A DNA stretch of 64,000 nt from Siphonodentalium dalli (lineage: Eukaryota; Mollusca; Scaphopoda; Gadilida; Siphonodentaliidae), in contig CP136061.1 of NCBI GenBank assembly GCA_032622095.1, forward strand, positions 234,234,944 through 234,298,943, in the 5' to 3' direction. Below are positions 44,758 through 55,929 of the stretch, in pieces. The translations under genes were made by a program, and so were the position numbers. The notes beneath the pieces were generated by a model that saw only the letters and a list, made by a program, of their open reading frames with translations, searched no databases and was not told the DNA's origin. Within the stretch, counting starts at the first letter, position 1; each line of letters begins with the position of its first letter.

Positions 44758-45712
44758 CATAGTCAGAAATGGTAACGCCACCAAGATTATAGTATTACAT
44801 ATAAATAGAAATTATAAAAAATACATAAAATATTTTGATAACAATTGCGTTTAAACAAGTAATCCTTCAAATTATTACTAACAAAGCAAGTAAACAACTG
44901 TGGGGTCACGCAACAGATTATAAAGACTTGGACTTAGTATACTGTAAATACTAAAATTTAAATGAAATAATTAAAAGATAAAATTTAGCAAGTAGTAAAA
45001 GTTAATGATTGACCGTGGATCTTCCAATAATTGTGCGACTGACCTGGTCAATTGTTCTTAAGAAGTTGTTTTGAGAATTACTATGGAGGGAAATAGTTAT
45101 GGCTGTCGCTTCGCAAGTAATTAACTTGGTGACGTGATGTTAACAAATCTGAACTCCAGTAAACCAAGGACGCTCCATACCAAATATAAGGTAAATTAAT
45201 AATTCTTTAGAAGTTGTTTTAAGATTTACTATGGAGGGAAAGAATTGTGGTGCTGGCTTCGCAACTATTTGACCTCATTGTAACAAATATAAATATTAGT
45301 CACTCAGGCAATAGATGTATCTATTCTGTATATTAAGTTATTGGGTCTTACGTGTCTTGAGATGTCTAAATAGTTTTCGATGGACAGATCGCACAAGGGA
45401 CCCACGCCAATCTTCTCTGTTGGGATTCCAATTGTTGGCTTATTAAATATGCACATATGCTTAAGATACAATCGCGCGCAAAGCACGCTCCCGTAAGTCG
45501 GGTTTTGGATCCCAGTTAATGAAAATATCATTGAAATAATCGGTTTCCCCCAATAAACATCCATATATTCAATATACATGTTTTGGATCAGAATTAGGCA
45601 GTCCATATTGGACGCCATCATGGAATTTATTTTGTTTTGTTTTAATTTTCACACATATTTATTAATTATGTGGATGGAGTTCTCATTAAACCTCACATCC
45701 TTATATTGGTTA

Positions 45713-45841
45713 CAGTAATGCCCAAAGTAATTGACCACTTAACCACATCAGACTTATTGGTAATTTTTCAGGATTTAAAATCCTGAAAAATTACAAATAA
45801 TTCTGCTCTGGTTAAGTGGTCAATTACTTTGAACATTACTG
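45713..45841. mobile_element. Palindromic mariner-type MITE, 129 bp
   Basis: TA, then CAGTAATG...CATTACTG, then TA. The arms pair over about 60 bp around ATTTAAAAT. The CAGT end and TA duplication fit Tc1/mariner. No coding content. Confidence 0.82.
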
Positions 45842-45887
45842 TATGAGGATTGAGTTATCATTAAACCTCAAATCCTTATATTGGTTA

Positions 45888-46016
45888 CAGTAATGCCCAA
45901 AGTAATTGACCACTTAACCACAGCAGAATTATGGGTATTTTTTCAGCATTTAAAATCCTGATAAATTACCCATTATTCTGCTGTGCTTAAGTGATCAAAT
46001 ACTTTGGACATTACTG
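45888..46016. mobile_element. Palindromic mariner-type MITE, 129 bp, second copy
   Basis: Same ends, flanking TA and length as the copy at 45713. The preceding 45 bp (TTAAACCTCA...TTATATTGGT) are also shared, so the two arose by tandem duplication rather than separate insertion. Confidence 0.82.
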
Positions 46017-47122
46017 TATGTAGATGGAGTTAAACCTCACAACAGTGTGTTGGGGATTTGGACCTTGACTTGGGACCTTTGGTTTTTAACGCAACAAATG
46101 CGCGTACACATTATACACACATTTATTATGTAACCAGAGTTTTTCTTGGATAAGATGAGTTTGAAGCCTGCTAACATTTCAAAATGTTGTCAGTTTGTAT
46201 TCTCTGCAGCGGAACTCGACGCATTGATGCAAAAGTTACAAGAGATAAAATGTGTACGTAACGAGACTATAATACAAATGAAAAAATAAATTCAGGGAGG
46301 GGTGGGCGATACAGGGAACTAAGGGTTGAACTGATATAAATTTATAGAGCGATAATGACCAATGTTGACATATTATGCATCTCAACTCTACTGAACATTG
46401 CAACAAGGCTATACAATAGGGGGTGTCAGAATCTTAGTCATCTCTATATAGTGCCAGAATAGTCATTTATGGACTTCTATAAGATGTTTGGTTGGCACGT
46501 TATATGGACTCGGAGAAAAGGGGGTTTGTACCGATGAACTGACATAAATTAGTGGAGCGATGTTGCCATGTAATGTATCGCGGCTGTACTAAAGCAGCAA
46601 TGACATCAAATGGGGGGGGGGGGGTATGAAATTATCTCTATCTCTATAGATGGCACCAGGATTATATAGAAAGGAATAGCAATTGATATACGTATACGGT
46701 ATACTATAGTAATACCATAGACATATAAGTACAAGTATCACGCGATAAAATATTAAGTAACGTGACTATAGCGATGAAAAAATTAAATAAATTGGACCGG
46801 GATTAGAGGTTGGGTTGGTTATATGTGGATAATTGGATATGGAATTCATACCGATGAAACGATACAAATTAGTGGAGCGATAAAGACCAATGTTGACACT
46901 TAGTCAGGCTACGCGGGAGAAAATAGGGGTTAATACGATAGGCCGAAATAAATTTGTCGGGTGATAATGACCAATGTTGACGTATAAAGTAACGCGACTG
47001 TACTGTCGCACAATTATCAGATATAACAGTCAAACATGGACTCTAGTGCCCAATATGTAACAGCTCAGAAAACATTTGCACGGCCCTAAAATTTATTTAA
47101 CAAGGCAATTAGCATCTGCCAT

Positions 47123-47460
47123 ATACAAATCGATTTATGTCGATAAATCTCTTATTTTTCAAAATATTTAGCTCACACTTGGTGTGTGTGAGTGGGATAC
47201 TTATATATTCCTAAAATGACAGGGTACAGCACGCAATTATTTTTTAGATCGAAGAAATGATTTTTTTCGATGATAAAATTTAACACAGGATTTCCTATTA
47301 AAATCGATTTATGTCTTTAAAACTGTCATTTTTCAAAATTTTGAGCTGAAATTTGGTGTGTATGTGTGTAATACTTATATATTCTTAAAATGACAGAGTT
47401 CAGCGCGTAATTATGTTTTAGATAGAAGAAATTGAATTTGTTTTCGATAATAAATTTACA
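47123..47460. repeat. About 180-bp tandem doublet
   Basis: ATCGATTTATGTC...TTTTTCAAAAT..TGAGCT...TTGGTGTGT...AATACTTATATATTC...AAAATGACAG occurs twice. Confidence 0.75.
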
Positions 47461-47704
47461 CTACAGCGTGGACCGTGGACGGGTCATCGAGTAGACGCAT
47501 TTTATAAACAGGCTTTTGTCAATTGCCATTTTGGTTAAACTAAACCCTTTTCGACCGGGACAGCAGATGCGAATAGTAGCTAATATCAAAAGAATTTGAC
47601 CGATTCGGGTGCAGTTTAAGAGAATCGAGTGGAGAAATCTTGGTGATAATTCCAGAAAATAAAGATGGCGGAGAATCACAATGAAACTACCCACAATTCA
47701 CTTC

Positions 47705-48169
47705 ACTACACGAGGGGTTCGCAATGGGTTACACATTATTTTCAGTCTATCAAATTATTTATATTTTAAACAACAAGTGACTTTAAGTTTACAATTTCAG
47801 CCTATCCTGACTCTATCGATACGATTTATCATATTTTCATAAACATATTATACACCGGTGACGTTAACTTTGCAATTTCGGCATCTACGTGATTCTATCG
47901 GTACGATTGAGTAAGGTACAAAAAAAATGTCCAAGAATACACCAGGGGCTCCCAATGGGTTATATATTATTTTCCGTCTATCAGATTATTTATATTTTCA
48001 ATAACATATTATTACACTGGTGACTTTAAGTTTACAATTTCAGCCTGTCCTGACTCTATCGATACGATTTATCATATTTTCATATTATACACCGGTGGCG
48101 TTAACTTTACAATTTCGGCATCAACGTGATTCTATCGGTACGATTGAGTAAGGTACAAACATTCTCCAA
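47705..48169. repeat. About 235-bp tandem doublet
   Basis: Both units carry AGCCTRTCCTGACTCTATCG and GATTCTATCGGTACGATTG, ending CCAAGAATACA. The second ends at the LINE junction. Confidence 0.8.
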
Positions 48170-48680
48170 GAATACATTCGTCCTATGCACCACACAATAT
48201 CAAAATCACCGAAACTAGATACACCACCATGTGGCGTAATAACTCCAGTTCTCAAGCAATTACACTGGCTGCCAATGGAGTATCGAATCATATTCAAAAT
48301 TATTTTGCTTGTATTCAAATCTCGTAATAACATGTCACCATTGTATATACAGGATAAGATCAAAGACAGAAATGTGTGTACATATGACTTACGATGTGAT
48401 AGTAGTATGCTTTTGTACATTCCTTTCAACAAACAGAAAACGTTTGGCGATAGGGCATTTTCATTTACAGGTCCACATCTATGGAATAGCATTCCACCTC
48501 ACTTGGAAATATTCACTGATTTAAATAAGTTTAAGACCGGCCTCAAAACATATCTCTTTGATGTAGCATTTAATTCCTAGATATATGTACATGTATTATG
48601 CTTATTAGGCAATGAGCTCGATGTAATGTAAAGCGCCGTTGAATATGTACTCATAATATTGAGCGCTATACAAATTAATT
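48170..48680 (+). pseudogene. CR1/L2-like LINE C-terminus and 3' tail
   Basis: Continues the fragment at 44256-44757. ITPVLKQLHWLPMEYRI, FGDRAFSFTGPHLWNSIPP and FKTGLKTYLF are the standard CR1/L2 tail, stopping at 48580. The 3' UTR ends with GCGCTATACAAATTAATTATTGTATTGTATAA, the short-repeat tail common in this clade. Confidence 0.87.
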
Positions 48681-49627
48681 ATTGTATTGTATAATGGCAT
48701 TTTTATTATCCATATGCGAGTCCAATATGACTTCCGGGAGTCCAATGTGCTTTTTTCCCGGATTATCATGTGACGGCTTTTGCGGCATTGCCCAATCAGA
48801 AATAGTGTTAGTTAAGGGATGGATAATAATATCTAATATCATAGTTTTCTTTCTGAGTATACGCTGAGAACAGAAGCCTATTTCTGTCGGCAGTTACATA
48901 ATTCCTGGATATCTTTTTGTTCAAAGAGTTGTTGCGGAAGTGTGTATTACATATACTTATTGGGTGGGGTCAAAACCATATATATGGGGTATCAAATTGA
49001 AATTAGGGATTTTGTCTGTTTAGGAACAATATATGAAATGAAGTGAGAGTATGTAATGGCTACACCCCCGGGCGAAATTGTTCATCAAAAGGAACAACCC
49101 GGAATGAGCTCTTTGACCCCCGAGCAGAGCGAGTACAGGGCTTTCCTCTCGGTGAACAACTTTCATGTATAATATACTGGGGTGGTGTAACCAAATCACT
49201 TACTATAGTCTTTTACTGATTCACAGTGTTGGAATCTGCAGAAGGAAAGTTGATCACGAGGTCATCCATGTATCCCCGATATAAATATTGGCTTCGCCCG
49301 CTTTCCAGATTCCGTTGTGCCATTGTTGATCACGAATGAGCTGTGTTCTTGCGTGTTCAGTCTGTTGACATATAGCGTTTAACCTATATACCACATATAG
49401 CGGGACGATTAATGAATATTTTGTTCAGGCTGAAATGAACTCGCTTGTATGATTGTTCTGTCGAATAGGAACCTCATATCTCGGTGGCTCGCTTCGGTCC
49501 TCAAGAGTTGTGCCAAAGGTAGGTCCTGAGGGAGGTCCTTATGAGGTTCACATGTGGTGAACCTAACAAAGAAGTGGGTAGTATAGCGGCCGCGGAGTAA
49601 ATATAGAAAGCAGATGACTTATCTGCA
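48681..49627. other. Spacer or LINE 5' flank, no gene recognised
   Basis: No domain. The 5' boundary of the following LINE could lie anywhere in about 49200-49630; I could not fix it. Confidence 0.35.
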
Positions 49628-49740
49628 CGGGAGGTCTTGACAGACGCGTTTTATGATCACCGAAGTTAAGCAGCATTGAGATCGGTTTGTCCCTGGGTGA
49701 GTGACCGTTTTGCGATGCCTGGCGCTACTACAACGTTCTG
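49628..49740 (+). ncRNA. 5S rRNA-like segment ahead of a LINE
   Basis: GATCACCGAAGTTAAGCA (49655-49672) is identical to the A-box region of animal 5S rRNA. CTGGGTGAGTGACCG (49692-49706) resembles the C-box GGATGGGTGACCG, at roughly the right spacing. The arm sequences are diverged, so it is not a functional 5S gene. It could be a pol III promoter captured by the retroelement, or the target into which the element inserted. Confidence 0.65.
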
Positions 49741-49958
49741 GTTCCGCTATGGCAGGGGTAAATATTTTGAGTGAGTTCAATGCGAGTTTCTCACACCTTA
49801 TCCAGCTATAATACTACGATATTTGGTGGGTCCTGCTGAGTTATATAGAACTAACAAATGCCAGTGTAATAAATTCGCAATCAATCTCACGAGTAGAAAG
49901 CGACAAACTCGACGGAATAGCTAGGATCAGATCGAATATTAAAACAGTCGAAGATGAT

Positions 49959-50747
49959 ATGTCTACGGTCCTTGAGAAGGTTGAAAGCTATATAAAAGCC
50001 GAGAGGAAACAAGACGCTCAAATCGCCACACTGAAAGATGTAATTTCAAAACAGCCTGGAAAATGTTCAAATAACACTCAAAATATTGACAAAAACGTGT
50101 TGGAAACAATGAAACAGAATACAGACAGAATGCAGCAAGAATTCCGACGCCACACTAACGAGACGTGCAGTAAACTACAGACCATGATTGAAAGTGTGTC
50201 GAAATCACATACTGGGTCAATGAATTCCCAAACAGAGCTGATTAATAGTGTTAAGGTGCTTTGCACTTCTATTCAACAGAGACCTCAACCAAATTCGTAT
50301 ATGTATAAGGAGGATAACCAGAAATCCACAAGTGTTCACATTAACAACCAATCATCAGACTCCTCTATAAACAGCATCCCTGTCGATAATTCCGACCACA
50401 GTAGCGAAACCCGTGAAACGAACGAAACGTATTCCAGAACAATTAACAAGGATCGTGTTTTTAGACAGAGACTTGATGAACCACTGAAAACAGCTAAAGT
50501 TTTTGTTAGCAACTTTATTGATGAAGTGACAGTCTATGACTTGAAGGACGTTCTGACGCAAAATGACATTTCATTCACCAAAATTCTGTTAATGTCAAAT
50601 AACTCGGCTAGAATTAATGTCTGTGAATCTCAAGTTGACCAAGTTACAAGCAGGTATTTTTGGGCAAATCGGATTTATTGTCGGAAATGGATACCTTACA
50701 ACGAGCATACAACAAAGCGTGAAGAAGAACGCCGTTATTATGATTAG
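49959..50747 (+). CDS. LINE ORF1, coiled-coil and RRM-like protein
   Basis: 262 residues. The first half is charged and helical (VLEKVESYIKAERKQDAQI, KQNTDRMQQEFRRHTNETC), consistent with a coiled coil. Ser/Asn-rich middle. The last 85 residues (AKVFVSNFIDEVTVYDLKDV...) look like an RRM-type fold with little motif conservation. ORF1 proteins bind element RNA. The open frame continues upstream of the ATG without another ATG, so translation may start at a non-ATG or be fed from the leader. Confidence 0.7.
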   Translation: MSTVLEKVESYIKAERKQDAQIATLKDVISKQPGKCSNNTQNIDKNVLETMKQNTDRMQQEFRRHTNETCSKLQTMIESVSKSHTGSMNSQTELINSVKVLCTSIQQRPQPNSYMYKEDNQKSTSVHINNQSSDSSINSIPVDNSDHSSETRETNETYSRTINKDRVFRQRLDEPLKTAKVFVSNFIDEVTVYDLKDVLTQNDISFTKILLMSNNSARINVCESQVDQVTSRYFWANRIYCRKWIPYNEHTTKREEERRYYD

Positions 50748-50806
50748 TTTGATTGATTGCTTGCCTATAGTGAGCACTATTAATTGTATTAACACGAAGT
50801 AATATC

Positions 50807-53800
50807 ATGTCACCACCCTGTCATTCTAACCTACACCATAAGTCGTATTTTACTATAATAGGTTTATTGCTGTGCCTACTATCGACATTGTGTATTCATG
50901 TATCTCTAAATTATATATCACAATATGTACCGCCGTATTTGAGCACCACATATATTATCATGACGTCCAATAACTGTAGCCAATTAAAACGGAGCTTCCT
51001 AACATGGAATGCCACAGGCCTAATGAGCTCTTCAGCTTACCTAACAAGATTTCTTGAATTTAATCATATCGATGTGGTAGGTGTCAGTGAACACTGGCTA
51101 CATGAACACAATGCAGATTATGCGCAATGTATCAGTAAGCAATATGATTATCACGTTGTCTGTGACGCATCGCAACGTCTACCCATGCAGAGGGGTAGAT
51201 ATTCCGGCGGTGTTCTACTTATGTGGCATAAAAAATACGCAAAATACGTTACCGCTCTTCAAATTCCAGATGATAGGATTGCTGGCATTCAAATGCAAAT
51301 TAGCCGACATCAGTATCTATATATCTTCCAGATATACCTTCCTTCTACAAATCACACTCTTGACTTTTACAAAGAGTATTTGCAAAAGGTCAGCACTGTT
51401 TTCGATACATATAGTTCGCTGGGCAAAATAATTATGATGGGAGACTTTAATGCAAATCCGGACAAAAAGGGTCCAAGGAATTCTGCATTCAAGAAATTTG
51501 TCAAAGCGCTAAAATGTTTCTCTGTGAATCACTCGAGATGCAGATACCCAAATAGTTCTACGTGTATTCCGTACAATAGTAATAACGGCACAGTTATTGA
51601 TCACGTTTTGATTCCCACTGAAGACTCAGCCCTTATACCAGACATCAATGTTATCGATGACGATTCCCTAAATGTGTCAAATCATCGCCCAATTTTGTTC
51701 ACAATGCAATTTCCAGTTGACAATCACGGCATTTACAACGTCACGAACAATAACTCTAAACCAAATTGGAAAAAAGTTAAATCAGACCCTTCAATTTTGC
51801 AAAATTATCGCAATGCTCTTGACTTAAAGCTATGTGATAGTAAAACTGACATTATTAACGTATCTGAAGTTGATGTTATATATAATGAGATTGTAAGCGC
51901 GATAACATATGCATCTGATCAGTGTATACCCCGCAAGAGGTTCTCAAAACACCTCAAACCGTTCTGGAATAAAGAACTTAATAGCTTGCATAAAGAAATG
52001 AAAAAGTATCGATCTATTTGGATCAGGGATGGCCGACCCCGTGCTTGCTCGGGTGCTATAAGCTACACAAACTATAAAAACGCAAAGGCACACTTTCGAA
52101 GGTTGTATCGTTTGAAATCTTATAAGTACATTCAGGAAATAAATCATGAAATTGATCACAAAGCTGAAGTTGACCACGACTCATTCTTTAGGTTATTCAA
52201 TCTGAAACGGTCTAAACGAGTCAGCCCCAATAATATGTTTCATCACGATGGAAAACTCTTAAGGGACCCTGAAGACATTGTGTGCGCATGGGGTGATTAC
52301 TTTGAACAATTATATACGCCACTGACCTCAGAAGAATTTGATCAAACGCATTATACCTCAGTAAATAGTTTTGTCAATGACATAATACAAGAAAAGGCAC
52401 CTTCTTCTATTGATAAACTCATTCTCTTCCCAGTTACATGTCAAGAACTCAAATCTGTGTATAAGTCTCTAAGCTTAAATAAAGCTGTAGGGTGGGATAA
52501 CGTAGCATACGAGCATATTATATACGGCAGCGAGTTACTCACAAATATTTTATCAACCTGCTTATCCGGAATATTTAAATATGGTAAAGTTCCAAAAAAT
52601 GCAAAGAAAGGAATAATTATAACTCTACACAAAGGCGGTTCCAAAAGCAAAGATGACTTTAATAACTATAGAGCAATTACATTGATGCCTGCCCTATACA
52701 AAATTACTGAACGTGTGCTTCTGAACCGAATCGAGAAATTCTCTCCCCGTACTCTAGAAGTTGACCCATTGCAGCACGGGTTCCAAAAATGTTTGAGCTC
52801 AAATATGGTGTCGTACATGACACTAGAATGTATTGATTATGCTAAAGATGTTGGTCACAAAATGTACGCATGTTTCCTGGACGCAATGAAGGCCTTTGAC
52901 ACGGTGTGGATCAACGGGTTGTTGTACAAACTATATGATCGCGGCATTCAAGGCCTCTCGTTTTCTCTTATACATAGCCTGATATCTGATGTCCAATGTT
53001 CAGTTAGGTATAACGGTACATCATCCCGTTGGTTCACAGTGTGTCAAGGAGCAAGGCAGGGGGGAATATTATCCCCTTCATACTATATGATCTATGTGAA
53101 CGACCTCATACTACAGCTGAGGAACTCAAGAAATGGTCTAAACTTATATGGTATAGATTGTTCCAGCCCAACGCTAGCTGACGATATGTTATTACTTTCA
53201 CTTACTATGACTGGGTTACGTAATCTTTGCGACATCTGCTACCGTTACAGCACGGTGTGGCGCTATATGTACAACCCATCAAAATGTTCCGTTATTGTAT
53301 TCAATGAATCTAAGGCGCGTGCAAACAAAACTGACCGTAGATGGCATATTGGACCATCTGTAATACCGGAAGTGGAAGAAGTTACCCATCTTGGTATTCC
53401 TTTAAATAAGTATGATTTAAATGGTGCATTTGTAGATACAATTTGTCGCAAAATCAGGGGCACCTATCTCATGTTATCTAATGCTGGCCTTTACGCCGGT
53501 GGGATAACGCCACTGAGCTGTAAGACAATATACGAATCTATTGTCCTCTCAAAGTCGCTATTTGGCGCAGAATTACTCTGGAACCTGGCACATAAACATG
53601 AGGAAGCTCTTGAAAAATGCCATAGATTTTGTCTGAAACAGGTTCAGGGTTTACCTACGCGTGCTAGAACAGTTATCGTCCATGGGCTCATAGGAGTTCA
53701 CCCTATTATGAGCTATATAGATAAACGAAAACTATCGTTCCTTAGTTCAATGTGTAATCTGGAACAAATTAAAACGGCCAAGGAAATTTTCATTTTCCGT

Positions 53801-54448
53801 CTTTATCAACACGCACTTGCTCCAACTACTTCTTGTAAAAATTTCTCCTCCGATATCATGGTAACAATGAATAAATACAAACTGGTAGACTACTTGCGTC
53901 TGTATTTGAAGGAATCAGTATTTCCTTCTAAAGAGAAATGGAAACAATTAACTAAAGCTCTCATTAATGAGACTGAGAGCGCGGCCTGGTCCGAGAGAAT
54001 TCATGCTGATAACTCCTTAATGCGATTCTCGAAGATTCAGACCACGTTCGAAGTCTCGCATCTGTGGAAATTGTGCCGCCTATTTCCAGAAAATAAATTG
54101 TCTTATTACAAAATGGCACAAATTATACAATTCTCCTGCGTTCCGTGTGATACAGGTATTTGTTCAAATTGCTCTCGCGCGTACTCCGACTACATGCGGC
54201 ATGCAATAGTCCAGTGTTCCTCATTAACGTGTATCCGTGACGAAATAGAATTTTCTGTTTTGTGTAGATTTGGAGTTCAAATTTACATACGCTTTGATTC
54301 TCTTTCAGATGAAGATAAATTATTATTCTTCTTGACGGCAAAATTTGACGAAATTGCCTCTTATGTCGAAGATATCAACGACTTTGCAAATTTCATAATT
54401 AATTGCACTTGTAAACTATGGGAAGAATATCATTGCCTCTCTGTTTGA
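50807..54448 (+). CDS. LINE ORF2: APE endonuclease and reverse transcriptase
   Basis: 1,213 residues. The conserved part begins near residue 60 (LKRSFLTWNATGLMSS), and ATG 50960 (MTSNNCSQ) may be the real start; the first 50 residues are hydrophobic and unlike the family. APE endonuclease: WNATGL, VSEHWL, MMGDFNANPD, SNHRPILF. RT: motif A FLDAMKAFDTVW, motif B CQGARQGGILSP, motif C LADDMLLLS (usual YADD with Leu in place of Tyr). A C-terminal CVPCDTGICSNC...H...C cluster may bind zinc. No RNase H domain was recognised. The protein nicks target DNA and primes reverse transcription there. Clade not assigned. Confidence 0.9.
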   Translation: MSPPCHSNLHHKSYFTIIGLLLCLLSTLCIHVSLNYISQYVPPYLSTTYIIMTSNNCSQLKRSFLTWNATGLMSSSAYLTRFLEFNHIDVVGVSEHWLHEHNADYAQCISKQYDYHVVCDASQRLPMQRGRYSGGVLLMWHKKYAKYVTALQIPDDRIAGIQMQISRHQYLYIFQIYLPSTNHTLDFYKEYLQKVSTVFDTYSSLGKIIMMGDFNANPDKKGPRNSAFKKFVKALKCFSVNHSRCRYPNSSTCIPYNSNNGTVIDHVLIPTEDSALIPDINVIDDDSLNVSNHRPILFTMQFPVDNHGIYNVTNNNSKPNWKKVKSDPSILQNYRNALDLKLCDSKTDIINVSEVDVIYNEIVSAITYASDQCIPRKRFSKHLKPFWNKELNSLHKEMKKYRSIWIRDGRPRACSGAISYTNYKNAKAHFRRLYRLKSYKYIQEINHEIDHKAEVDHDSFFRLFNLKRSKRVSPNNMFHHDGKLLRDPEDIVCAWGDYFEQLYTPLTSEEFDQTHYTSVNSFVNDIIQEKAPSSIDKLILFPVTCQELKSVYKSLSLNKAVGWDNVAYEHIIYGSELLTNILSTCLSGIFKYGKVPKNAKKGIIITLHKGGSKSKDDFNNYRAITLMPALYKITERVLLNRIEKFSPRTLEVDPLQHGFQKCLSSNMVSYMTLECIDYAKDVGHKMYACFLDAMKAFDTVWINGLLYKLYDRGIQGLSFSLIHSLISDVQCSVRYNGTSSRWFTVCQGARQGGILSPSYYMIYVNDLILQLRNSRNGLNLYGIDCSSPTLADDMLLLSLTMTGLRNLCDICYRYSTVWRYMYNPSKCSVIVFNESKARANKTDRRWHIGPSVIPEVEEVTHLGIPLNKYDLNGAFVDTICRKIRGTYLMLSNAGLYAGGITPLSCKTIYESIVLSKSLFGAELLWNLAHKHEEALEKCHRFCLKQVQGLPTRARTVIVHGLIGVHPIMSYIDKRKLSFLSSMCNLEQIKTAKEIFIFRLYQHALAPTTSCKNFSSDIMVTMNKYKLVDYLRLYLKESVFPSKEKWKQLTKALINETESAAWSERIHADNSLMRFSKIQTTFEVSHLWKLCRLFPENKLSYYKMAQIIQFSCVPCDTGICSNCSRAYSDYMRHAIVQCSSLTCIRDEIEFSVLCRFGVQIYIRFDSLSDEDKLLFFLTAKFDEIASYVEDINDFANFIINCTCKLWEEYHCLSV

Positions 54449-55197
54449 ATTGTAGTTAAACAATTTATAGTATACGCTAGTAATGACATAATGCTATACA
54501 TAACTCATAGAATCCATAGAATCCGAAGACACGACAAATGAGTAAATATATATACTTGAGTGGTGCTGGGGAAATGGTCGGCTCCGAGTCGGTAAGACTG
54601 CACAAAGGCATTGGCGTTTGTGGGTCTTCCAGAGAGAGAGATCCCCGATTTGGGTCCAACTCCGGCTTGGTCGTCTCGGAGTATGCTATTTCTCTGGTCC
54701 CAGTTCTTTATATATAAAGATCTATATAACCGTATAATAACACATCACATTTAGCCTGTCGTGGAGAGCCAATTAGATATTTGACCATATGTTCATTCCA
54801 TTACACGATAACGCTACATTGCCATTCTGGTCGTCTGTCTCTGTCTATACATATAACGAATGTGTGTCTGTTAGTATGAATACTTCATGCATGTAATTCG
54901 CCAATGTTTTGTGTGTGTCTGTTAGTATGAATGCTTCTGGGAGTTTGTTTGTTATAAATGGAAGTCATGCATGTAATTCTCCAATGTTATAGATGTGTGT
55001 CTGTTAGTATGAATGCTTCTATGTGTATGGTTGTTGCAAATGGAAATCATGTATCTAATTCTCATGTTCACCACTTAGATGATGACTGTAAATATGTTGA
55101 CTTTTGTTACCTGTTTATGTTCTTATAATTTATATTAATTGTATGCATTCTCTAAATATCTCCATGAATGGAGGAAATAAAGAATATATATATATAT
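54449..55197 (+). other. LINE 3' UTR
   Basis: Contains three copies of GTGTGTCTGTTAGTATGAAT (54862, 54912, 54997) with CATGTAATTC between, then AATAAAGAATATATATATAT. Confidence 0.65.
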
Positions 55198-55553
55198 TGT
55201 TATTTTCGATGGCAATATTTTTAGAACGGGTCAACTTAATGGAATATGGAATCATGCTCCGTTAATTCAGATACCCTTATTTTTTTTATAATAATGACCA
55301 GTTTTATTACTTGCTCTAACACGCTTGGTACAATATTTCCCCAGCCATGTGTACAAGCCAACCAAGGAACCGACTGCAGCCATTGCATGCGCTGCTCTAG
55401 TTTCATCAGAACATGCTCTGATACTCATCAGTATGACAAGCTGACTGATACTCGTTTAACGCATTTGTGACGCGAAGCCGACACAGTACGAGCGACCTTG
55501 CTCAAGGGTCACAACTTGGCGCGGGTTTTGAAACAGCGAGAAATCCGAAATTG
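55198..55553. other. Spacer, no gene recognised
   Basis: Short open frames only, no repeats noted. Confidence 0.4.
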
Positions 55554-55565
55554 CACGTCGCTCAA

Positions 55566-55874
55566 TTGATTGATTGATTGGGGTTTTATGTCGCTTTAGC
55601 CACTAAGGCCATATCACGACATTGCCAGTTTTAATGGTGGAGGAAATCCGCACACTTACGGCTAATCTAACAGTGATTTCAATGGCTGATAAACTCGTCG
55701 ACCATGTGCGGCAAACCACCGGCCATCGGCAAGTAACTGGCAACTTTCCCAGATAACGATTTCGAGTTACAAAGTCCACGATGGAAACATGTGGATTTGA
55801 ACCCTTATCGCCAGCGCTGGAAGGCGAAACGGCTTGGAGTTGTACCCCTAACCGATTGAGCCACCGAGGCCCCT
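55566..55874 (-). mobile_element. tRNA-derived SINE with 12-bp target duplication
   Basis: On the minus strand it begins GGGGCCTCGGTGGCTCAATCGG (given here in two parts: GGGGCCTCGG then TGGCTCAATCGG, the A box) and has B box GGGTTCAAATCC. It ends in ACCCCAATCAATCAATCAAT, a tail common in molluscan SINEs. CACGTCGCTCAA flanks both sides exactly (55554-55565 and 55875-55886). RUDI/Meta-SINE-like by tail, not verified. Confidence 0.87.
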
Positions 55875-55929
55875 CACGTCGCTCAAAGCGGCCAAGCCAC
55901 TGTTATGTGTGGAGACTGATTCGGAATGG

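Larger units (their letters stand above)
44758..48169. mobile_element. 3.4-kb composite repeat inserted in the CR1-like LINE
   Basis: Starts ATACAAGAAAACCATAGTCA, exactly as at 62592. Contents: imperfect about 150-bp doublet (45055-45300), two palindromic mariner-like MITEs, about 200-bp degenerate units (46300-47040), a 180-bp doublet (47123-47460) and a 235-bp doublet (47705-48170). The minus-strand open frame 45621-45304 is shared with the second copy at 63526-63245 but has no recognisable domain. Superfamily unknown. Confidence 0.65.
49628..55197 (+). mobile_element. Apparently full-length two-ORF APE-type LINE
   Basis: 5S-like leader, ORF1 (49959-50747), 59-bp gap, ORF2 (50807-54448), 3' UTR with AATAAAG at about 55174 and an (AT)n tail ending about 55197. 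Both ORFs are uninterrupted, in contrast with every other retroelement here, so the insertion is probably recent. No target duplication was identified. Confidence 0.8.

Noticed and set aside
49628-49740. Functional 5S rRNA gene
   Set aside because: Only the internal promoter-like core is conserved; the terminal stem does not pair and there is no clear T-run terminator.
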